Source of the DNA: Candidatus Altarchaeota archaeon | GTDB taxonomy: Archaea; Altiarchaeota; Altiarchaeia; IMC4; QMZM01 | Length of the DNA stretch: 20,660 nucleotides | NCBI GenBank assembly: GCA_018897475.1 | Contig: JAHIKS010000099.1 | Coordinates: 1-20,660, forward strand | Direction of reading: 5' to 3' | Shown: positions 14,960-20,660 of the stretch, piece by piece | Layout of the letters: every line of letters starts with the position of its first letter | Numbering within the stretch: position 1 is the stretch's first letter | Notes under the pieces: model-generated | The model's database searches: none | What the model saw: the letters and a program-made list of their open reading frames with translations, nothing else | Told to the model about the DNA's origin: nothing | Translations under genes and position numbers: made by a program

Positions 14960-17791
14960 TCACATCCACATTATTAACTTGAAATTCGCTGGACCCCAGA
15001 GAGACCTGACTCCCCCTGACCGGGTGAAGGAGAATTCCAGCATGTTTGAATCGAATTTTATGTCCAGTTTGTCGTTCTCATTGGAGTCCAGTGAAACAAG
15101 TAGTCTGTATATCGCATCGTCTATTGCATCCGGGCTGTTATCAGTAACGTTTCCTTCCCTGTAAGAGCATTCCTTGGTTCCATTATAGTCGCCAGGTACT
15201 TTAATGCTCAGTTCGCTGTCATCCTCAAACTGGATTGTCCAATTGCAGCCCTCCTTTTCCAGGAAGACATCTCCTATGCCAACACCACTATGCAACCTTA
15301 TTGTATAAATCGCCTTGTCGTCGGTAGAGCAACCAGTGTCCTCAATTGGAGAGTCCCCTGTTTTAAGTATTATCTCGCTCTCCTGCCCGGGAATCAGATT
15401 CCCCACGGGATTAGGTATCTGCACAACATATGGGTCACCAAGCTGGAGGTAATCGCTTCCGTAGTCTCCAAGGTAGTATTTCCTGGAGCCCCTGACATAT
15501 AATTCATGGGTCCAGTGTTCTGCCGAATATGAGGTGACTCTTGCGTCCGTTACTGTTGCCCTTCCTGTAACAAGTATATGGCCAGTGCAATTATCTGATT
15601 CATTAAATAGTTCTGTATCCTGGGTCAGGGTAATTTCTCCATAAACTGAGATGTTCGATTCTGATGGAGTATAGGTAAACTCGATATATGATTCTTGGTA
15701 TAATCTGGAAACTGTTATCTCACCTGTAACTAAGCCTATCTGCGCTCTATAGCTCATATTCACCAAACCCTGTGCAAGAGTTCTGTAAATATCCTCAAGC
15801 TCCGTTACATTTGTACTTGTATAGGAAGAGCCGTTTCCGCAGGTTGCTATTTCCAGGAGCGTTGTATTTGAGTCAGGACAGTCAGAGAGAACTGAGGAGT
15901 CGATAAATCCGATTGAATGCACGGTGGCATTCACATCATTATGGGCCTTGCAGGAGTCGTTTATTGCCTGCGAGATTGCTAGACTGTCAATAACATCGCC
16001 GCAATCAGAATCGTACCAGCCGGTCACCCATGAACTGCACCATCCTGCTTGTGAATCACAACACTCATCCCACCACCAATTGGCATACCAGACATCATCA
16101 CATGCAGCATATGTATAACCGCCTAAACAATCTGGATGGGAATCTCCGCCACCATAGCTGTACTTGCAGCAATAGCAGTAATTAAATCCACTAGTATCGT
16201 CCTCATCCAGCAAATCACATTTTTGGTTTGGAATTCCGTCCGTCATCACTATGATGAACTTCTGCCTGGAGTCGTTACTCTGCTCCTCCAAGATAATCCT
16301 TGCCTGCCTTATCGCACAGCAGACACATGTGCCTCCACCAGCAGAATACTGATCGATCTGCGTCTTTAGAGAGACTGCATTGGTACTCAGATCGTGGGTA
16401 ATCCCAAGGCTATTACTGTAGCTGACCAGACCAATCCTGTTGCCAGAGCCATTTAGTATTATGTCAACGAATTCCTTATCCAGTTTCTTGGCCAGTTCCA
16501 GCCTCTGTGGGTTATCTCCATCGACATCAGTACATTTCCACGGTTTCTTCTCTCCATCCAGACACCATGACATGCTTCCAGATAGGTCGGTTATGAGGAT
16601 AACGTCAGCATTTCCGGTAACATCCGCCATATATGAAACATTTTCAAGGCCCATCCTTATCGGAATGGTGTTCTCGCTAAAGATGGCTGGATAGCCGCCA
16701 AATACTCCCGTGAGGTAGGTATCGTTCAGGTCGAATGTCTGATTGCTCTCGCTACCAGAGGTATTGAGAACAGTGGTATCTCCAATAGTGAGATAGGTCG
16801 TATAGTTGTTGAGGAATTCCAGGTGGATAGTCATGGAATCTAGGGCCCCTGGAACATAGAACGAGGAATACAGGTTTATCAGGCCCTCTATGTCGGGAAA
16901 ATAATACCTGTCCGTGGTAGATGCAGGAGAGGTGTCCATCTCAGATGTGTTATAGGTAACCCTGACGAAGCCGCCTCCAATATATTGTTCAGAAAGGTCA
17001 TCTCCAGTAAACCTTATCCCAATTTCATTATCCCCGGAACTGAAGTAGTTCCAGGGCGTTGGGATATACTCTTTAATATTTGCAGTTATATTCTCCCCGA
17101 CTAAACTTGGCGTAAATGTGCAGCAGGATATGTCATCTATAAATAATTCAAATTCGCTTCCCGAAGCTACCTCAATATAAGCCTGTTGTACTGTATTTAT
17201 AGTAGCAGGTAATTCCAGAGTCCTTGTCAGGTTCCCCTGGCCAACAAAGCCTCCGAAGTAGGCATAAGCTGAGGTTTCCTTCTCCCTTATGTTTGTCAGA
17301 AAGGCCCTTGCTATATGACCTATCGTAGGAAGGCCTGCTGCATAGCCGACAAGAAGCCTCGAGGCATATGTCTTTGTCGTGGAGTCAGATTCTTTGATTC
17401 TGCTTGAGGTGTTGTCCAGATTGGAATCGTAAATTACTGTTTCATCAACTGTAACCCGGTATCCTAGGTTGGGCGGAAGAAGTTGCTCCATGTACTCCTT
17501 GGTTATGTTGGTGGCGTTCTCGAAATGAGTTGAATTGACACTTCCGTTGGAGACGGCCCACTCGGTCCCGATATCGTCCAGAACACCTTTCTTGTTAAGG
17601 ACGTCAAGGACATCTTCGGATATGTAATGGAGATTCTTATAGGCAACTATGGATGTCTGGGACATCTTGGGCTGATAGAGATGCACTATAAGCATCCCTA
17701 TCATCAGGATGAATGTCAGTGCTACTATCGAGTCCAGGAGCATCGCATAGCCCCTATTCCCAGACCGTAAGTTTAATCGTGACAATTTCAT
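14960..17791 (-). CDS. TadG-like von Willebrand factor A protein with Cys/Trp-rich insertion
   Basis: A 943-residue surface protein. The N-terminus MKLSRLNLRSGNRG then YAMLLDSIVALTFILMIGML is a class III-like signal and helix. Residues 60-390 look like beta-rich extracellular domains. A VWA domain (about 395-670) shows the metal-binding MIDAS set: DLSGSMS (D402, S404, S406), T488 in GGGTC, and MTDGIPN (D518). Inside it, residues 530-600 form a Cys/Trp-rich insertion (C539, C541, C542, C555, C564, C577, C578, C585, C597; NWWWDECC). A further ~270-residue beta-rich region follows, and more than 15 N-X-S/T sequons are spread through the chain. Tad loci encode a VWA pseudopilin-like protein, TadG, and this is the best functional parallel. 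It overlaps the preceding pilin gene by 38 bp. A role in adhesion or pilus anchoring is inferred. Confidence 0.9.
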   Translation of the reverse strand: MKLSRLNLRSGNRGYAMLLDSIVALTFILMIGMLIVHLYQPKMSQTSIVAYKNLHYISEDVLDVLNKKGVLDDIGTEWAVSNGSVNSTHFENATNITKEYMEQLLPPNLGYRVTVDETVIYDSNLDNTSSRIKESDSTTKTYASRLLVGYAAGLPTIGHIARAFLTNIREKETSAYAYFGGFVGQGNLTRTLELPATINTVQQAYIEVASGSEFELFIDDISCCTFTPSLVGENITANIKEYIPTPWNYFSSGDNEIGIRFTGDDLSEQYIGGGFVRVTYNTSEMDTSPASTTDRYYFPDIEGLINLYSSFYVPGALDSMTIHLEFLNNYTTYLTIGDTTVLNTSGSESNQTFDLNDTYLTGVFGGYPAIFSENTIPIRMGLENVSYMADVTGNADVILITDLSGSMSWCLDGEKKPWKCTDVDGDNPQRLELAKKLDKEFVDIILNGSGNRIGLVSYSNSLGITHDLSTNAVSLKTQIDQYSAGGGTCVCCAIRQARIILEEQSNDSRQKFIIVMTDGIPNQKCDLLDEDDTSGFNYCYCCKYSYGGGDSHPDCLGGYTYAACDDVWYANWWWDECCDSQAGWCSSWVTGWYDSDCGDVIDSLAISQAINDSCKAHNDVNATVHSIGFIDSSVLSDCPDSNTTLLEIATCGNGSSYTSTNVTELEDIYRTLAQGLVNMSYRAQIGLVTGEITVSRLYQESYIEFTYTPSESNISVYGEITLTQDTELFNESDNCTGHILVTGRATVTDARVTSYSAEHWTHELYVRGSRKYYLGDYGSDYLQLGDPYVVQIPNPVGNLIPGQESEIILKTGDSPIEDTGCSTDDKAIYTIRLHSGVGIGDVFLEKEGCNWTIQFEDDSELSIKVPGDYNGTKECSYREGNVTDNSPDAIDDAIYRLLVSLDSNENDKLDIKFDSNMLEFSFTRSGGVRSLWGPANFKLIMWM

Positions 17792-18293
17792 TGTTAAGGA
17801 GTCCGGTTCTCTGGACGGTTATCATGGAGGTTTCATTAACTGCCTTCGTTCCGGCTGAACAGAGAGTGTCATTGATGCTCATCGTGGTGCCGTTAATATA
17901 AGTAAGATTGAAGTAGAAGTCATACTTTCCAATGCCGAGAAGCCAACTATTGTTTTCATAGTTCTGGTTGGATGAATTCATCAGGATGACGAAATTCAGG
18001 ACCTTACCGGAATTGAGAATCCTGCTCTCATCCGCCAGGCCTATTGATTCTACATCGGAGAGGGACCAGTCTGCGGGAATTCCCCGGGTTCTGAGGAGCT
18101 TCTCTGCCAACTCAACCGCCTTATCCTCTATCTCGTATCTGTTCTTTGCTTCTATTATATCCGCAGTGGTCGTATTCCAGAGATAGAAGGCGAACACAAG
18201 GACGAGAGAGAATATCAGATAGGCCAATAGAAATTCGGTGCTGAAGGCCTGGCCCTTTTTCCTACTGGACCTGAATGGTTGCATTATAGACAT
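17754..18293 (-). CDS. Archaeal type IV prepilin-like protein
   Basis: A small pilin-like protein (179 residues from the ATG at 18293). MSIMQPFRSSRKKG is followed by QAFSTEFLLAYLIFSLVLVF and a short tail FYLW, a textbook class III signal peptide. The basic n-region ends in KKG, then Gln at +1 and a glutamate near +6, then the hydrophobic assembly helix. Cleavage by an EppA/PibD-type peptidase after G14 is expected; that enzyme is not in this window. The C-terminal ~140 residues are a small globular domain with several N-X-S/T sites (NLT, NGT, NDT, NET). Starts at 18323, 18293 and 18284 are all possible; the last two give a normal short n-region. It overlaps the preceding gene by 32 bp and the VWA gene by 38 bp, so it is tightly coupled. 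Confidence 0.85.
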   Translation of the reverse strand: MSIMQPFRSSRKKGQAFSTEFLLAYLIFSLVLVFAFYLWNTTTADIIEAKNRYEIEDKAVELAEKLLRTRGIPADWSLSDVESIGLADESRILNSGKVLNFVILMNSSNQNYENNSWLLGIGKYDFYFNLTYINGTTMSINDTLCSAGTKAVNETSMITVQRTGLLNNEIVTIKLTVWE

Positions 18294-18981
18294 TGTTTGA
18301 TTCGATGCTTTCGTTAATCTCATCGTTATAATCCACGGATATCCTGACCCGGTAATCTTCCGGTGAGGGGGGCATCGTCAGCTCTGCCATGACGGTGGTT
18401 TTCTCGTCCCTCCCGAGTCCCGAGACAGCGACGTTGGTGTCATTGACCCTTACCGTGAAGCTGCCGGCATCGGTAACCCCAAAATTCTCGACGTCTATGC
18501 TGACGTTTAATGTTTCATTTGCAACCGCCGTTATTGGCTCGAATGAGTCCGGTAGTGGGGTTAATTCCGGCCGGTTGCAGAGGATTAGAACCCTGTCATT
18601 GTCGTTAAGAACCTTGTTCTTCACGTCAAGGCCCTTGTCCAGGCAGTGGACCGTGACATTGGTAGTTATAATCTGCTCGGTCCATGAGAACTGATACCAG
18701 GCTATGTCGACAAAATTCTTTGAGACGGTTATGTTATACTCGTGACCACCCTGGATCTTTTGCGGGATATTGAAATAGAGGTAATAGGAGGGGCCCTGCT
18801 CGGCGATGGTGTTTATGTTTGTCGAAACGCTCCTGCATATCCTCTTGCCGTCCATCACCATCTTCAGCTCGTTGCTCTCTATTAGCTTGAGCTGATAGGA
18901 AAAGAGGAGTATGATGAATATCATCATGATGAACGCTATCGCAATAACCATCTCCATAGCCGACTGGCCGGCGGAATCCAT
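18262..18981 (-). CDS. Archaeal prepilin-like protein with C-terminal CARDB-like domain
   Basis: First gene of the pilus locus, 239 residues. MDSAG is followed by QSAMEMVIAIAFIMMIFIIL, resembling archaeal prepilins in which the mature protein begins GQSAMEM-like: cleavage after G5, Gln at +1, Glu near +5. The middle part (40-145) is unassigned. Residues ~150-239 (for example ETLNVSIDVENFGVTDAG, SGLGRDEKTTV, YNDEINESIESNN) have the shape of a CARDB adhesion domain, an immunoglobulin-like fold often found in archaeal surface proteins, whose 'D-N-I-E-S-N-N' ending is characteristic. It is likely a major or adhesive subunit. A well-placed TATA-like box precedes it, so transcription of the locus probably begins here. 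Confidence 0.85.
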   Translation of the reverse strand: MDSAGQSAMEMVIAIAFIMMIFIILLFSYQLKLIESNELKMVMDGKRICRSVSTNINTIAEQGPSYYLYFNIPQKIQGGHEYNITVSKNFVDIAWYQFSWTEQIITTNVTVHCLDKGLDVKNKVLNDNDRVLILCNRPELTPLPDSFEPITAVANETLNVSIDVENFGVTDAGSFTVRVNDTNVAVSGLGRDEKTTVMAELTMPPSPEDYRVRISVDYNDEINESIESNNVYNATIQVQ

Positions 18982-19002
18982 GGTTAACTATTTGCTGCAG
19001 AA

Positions 19003-19010
19003 TTATATAT
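19003..19010 (-). promoter_or_regulatory. TATA box of the pilus locus
   Basis: On the minus strand ATATATAA stands 21 bases before the ATG at 18981, in the 62-bp gap after the aglB stop. That spacing suits an archaeal promoter giving a leaderless or very short-leader transcript. No Shine-Dalgarno sequence is visible, which agrees. It would separate pilus-locus transcription from aglB, although readthrough is possible. Confidence 0.5.
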
Positions 19011-19043
19011 CTCCACGGCATTGCCGAAATTTTCAGTAAATTC

Positions 19044-20660
19044 TTAGCTATAGGGATGCCTTCTCGACGTTGTGAAATTCTCAGGGTAGTTTATCTCATA
19101 GGCCCTGACATAGCCGTAGTAGGATTTGTCCCAGCCGTCCCCGAGGAAGCCGTCAACCAGCTCAAAGTGCTCCAGTTTCTGAACACTGGGGTCCACAAGC
19201 CCTGCCTGCCTGTAGCCCTCCATGTAATCGCCGAGATAGAGGGCAGTCATCATGTAGCGGTTGAATTTTTCAGGCACATATACCAGTGTGGTGAACGTGG
19301 GGAAGTTTATGTACTGCTGCGGATTCTCCCGGTAGTTCAGCGCATTGCCCAGGATGTTTGCCAGTGACTGTACGCCCAGGATTGACGCCCCCTTGCTCTC
19401 TCTCCATGCCTCCCAGGAAACCGGGTTGTCTGCGACCAGTGCCCCGTCCCTGCTCACTACCGGAGTGACCTTTATGCTGGAAACCGTGCCGCCCTTTATC
19501 TCGAATATTATCGCCCCGATGTAATCCTCCGGGGCCCCTCCGATAGTGCAGCCGAACACTAGGGTCCTGACGCTCTCGAGCCTTCCCTCATCGTTGGGTA
19601 TCAGTTGCGGCTGGAGTATACTGCTGCCGGGAGAGAAACCGCACTGGGCATAGGACTCATACTCACCTATCCTGTCCGGGTCGTCAAAGGGCGCCGTAAC
19701 ATTCGAAGTGGCAATGAAGTGTGGGGCCCCGCTCTTCCCTATCATCGTCCAGTCGATAACCACATGAGTGGCATTATAGACCTTGGCAATATCCAGTGCC
19801 TCTGACTCGTCCTCAATCAAAACATGGAACTGAGCAATATCCTGTACCATCAGGCTGCCGGCCTTCAGGTTATCCAGTATGCTGCTTCTCTCGGATACTG
19901 CAGCAATCCAGTGGCCATAATCCCACCAGGTGAGTATTGTCGTGTCCTCCGGGAGCGTGCCTATCCACTCCAGGGCCGGGTCCCAGTATATCCTGTCAGA
20001 GCTGGCACCCATATGCATTACGGACCGTCCACCAAACGCGCTGAACAGGAGAGTATCGTCAATGCCCTGTCCGATGAAGGGCAGGAGCAACGGCAGGGTC
20101 AGTATCAGGAATGTCGGAACTATCCTGAGGCTTTCCATGTCCTTTTTCGTCAGTATGAGAATCAGCCCAATGGTGGAGCCGAGGGCCACTATGGGAACGC
20201 TTGCCGTGAACTGGTACTGGGACTTGTTGAAAACGCCCCATATCATCGGCAGTGCAAGGGCGAGAACGAACACCGAGCCCAGGCTCCTCTTCTTTAGGAT
20301 AAAATATATTAGAATAAAAATCATCGGGATTGCAAAAAATGCCGCGATTCCAAAGGCGCTGTAGAACCTGAGCAGGCACTCGTTATTCCATTCGTTGCAG
20401 AGTGGATTCTGCTCCGCGGTGGTTCTGCCTATGATACTCTCAACCTTGGCTCCTTTGATGGTGCGAATTACATAATCAAGCATATTCATCGGGTCCATGA
20501 AGAGTATAAATAGGAGAACGGATGAGATGAGGATTACTGCTGAAATGAGTTTTATGTTCCTCTGGATGTAGTTCTCAACCCTGTATTCCAGGCTGGTCCC
20601 TTCGACCTCAATCCTGCCGTGGAGATGAACCCTTATGGTTTCCAGGGCGAAGGATACAAA
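19044..20660 (-). CDS. aglB: Oligosaccharyltransferase AglB/STT3, C-terminal part (truncated by the window edge)
   Basis: Membrane enzyme that transfers lipid-linked glycan to Asn in N-X-S/T of exported proteins. The frame stays open from 20498 to the window edge (54 more codons, including a membrane helix), so the gene begins outside and the ATG at 20498 is internal. About 538 residues are visible. They include RTTAEQNP (the external-loop TxxE motif, nt about 20406-20429), further membrane helices, the catalytic signature WWDYG (nt 19914-19928) in ILTWWDYGHWIAA, and DWTMIGKSGA resembling the DK/MI motif. The C-terminal globular domain ends in a short basic tail. It lies 62 bp upstream of the sequon-rich pilus genes, which are plausible substrates. 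The nucleotide-sugar genes in the same window may feed its glycan. Confidence 0.95.
   Translation of the reverse strand, partial: FVSFALETIRVHLHGRIEVEGTSLEYRVENYIQRNIKLISAVILISSVLLFILFMDPMNMLDYVIRTIKGAKVESIIGRTTAEQNPLCNEWNNECLLRFYSAFGIAAFFAIPMIFILIYFILKKRSLGSVFVLALALPMIWGVFNKSQYQFTASVPIVALGSTIGLILILTKKDMESLRIVPTFLILTLPLLLPFIGQGIDDTLLFSAFGGRSVMHMGASSDRIYWDPALEWIGTLPEDTTILTWWDYGHWIAAVSERSSILDNLKAGSLMVQDIAQFHVLIEDESEALDIAKVYNATHVVIDWTMIGKSGAPHFIATSNVTAPFDDPDRIGEYESYAQCGFSPGSSILQPQLIPNDEGRLESVRTLVFGCTIGGAPEDYIGAIIFEIKGGTVSSIKVTPVVSRDGALVADNPVSWEAWRESKGASILGVQSLANILGNALNYRENPQQYINFPTFTTLVYVPEKFNRYMMTALYLGDYMEGYRQAGLVDPSVQKLEHFELVDGFLGDGWDKSYYGYVRAYEINYPENFTTSRRHPYS

Noticed and set aside
20496..20498. 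ATG as the start of aglB
   Set aside because: Another 54 codons, including a membrane helix, are open to the window edge; AglB is far longer than the visible part.

Overview
The window looks archaeal. It encodes an AglB/STT3 oligosaccharyltransferase, an archaeal-type (Ser-His-Asp) signal peptidase, several proteins with archaeal class III (prepilin-like) signal peptides, a VirB11/CpaF-type secretion ATPase with two GspF/TadC-like membrane proteins, and TATA-like boxes placed for short or absent leaders. Most start codons sit 1-2 bases after the preceding stop, or overlap it, which implies long co-transcribed units. I cannot name the lineage; a DPANN or deep euryarchaeal group would be a guess. 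No rRNA, tRNA or CRISPR was found.

Layout. Bases 1-2272 (+): the 3' part of folC overlaps folP by 11 bp, two enzymes of pterin/folate biosynthesis. Bases 2256-7322 (-): an operon bofA-like > glycosyltransferase family 4 > UDP-glucose dehydrogenase > UDP-glucuronate decarboxylase. The last gene is interrupted by a 470-residue LAGLIDADG intein with N-terminal Ser that is visibly AT-richer than its host gene. The two sugar enzymes would give UDP-Glc > UDP-GlcA > UDP-Xyl. Bases 7369-8067 (+): a lone signal peptidase I, divergent from bofA.

Bases 8064-18981 (-): a pilus or secretion locus read right to left. It runs from two prepilin-like proteins (one with a CARDB-like domain) to a 943-residue von Willebrand A protein resembling TadG, a Cys-rich anchored protein, and a 485-residue Cys-rich pilin-like protein heavy in N-glycosylation sequons. 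After a 344-bp non-coding gap come a DUF2226-like protein, the ATPase and two TadC/GspF-like platform proteins. The gap carries what looks like a decayed or non-autonomous IS200/IS605-type element. Bases 19044-20660 (-): the C-terminal part of AglB.

Inferred theme: a glycosylated cell-surface machine. Nucleotide-sugar synthesis, a glycosyltransferase and AglB would supply N-glycans, and the VWA and 485-residue proteins are dense in N-X-S/T sites. The Tad-like ATPase and platform proteins would assemble the pilin-like subunits. The points most worth a second look are the intein in a nucleotide-sugar decarboxylase, the Cys/Trp-rich insertion inside the VWA domain, the IS605-like relic, and a strong local excess of GAATTC, especially GGGGAATTC.
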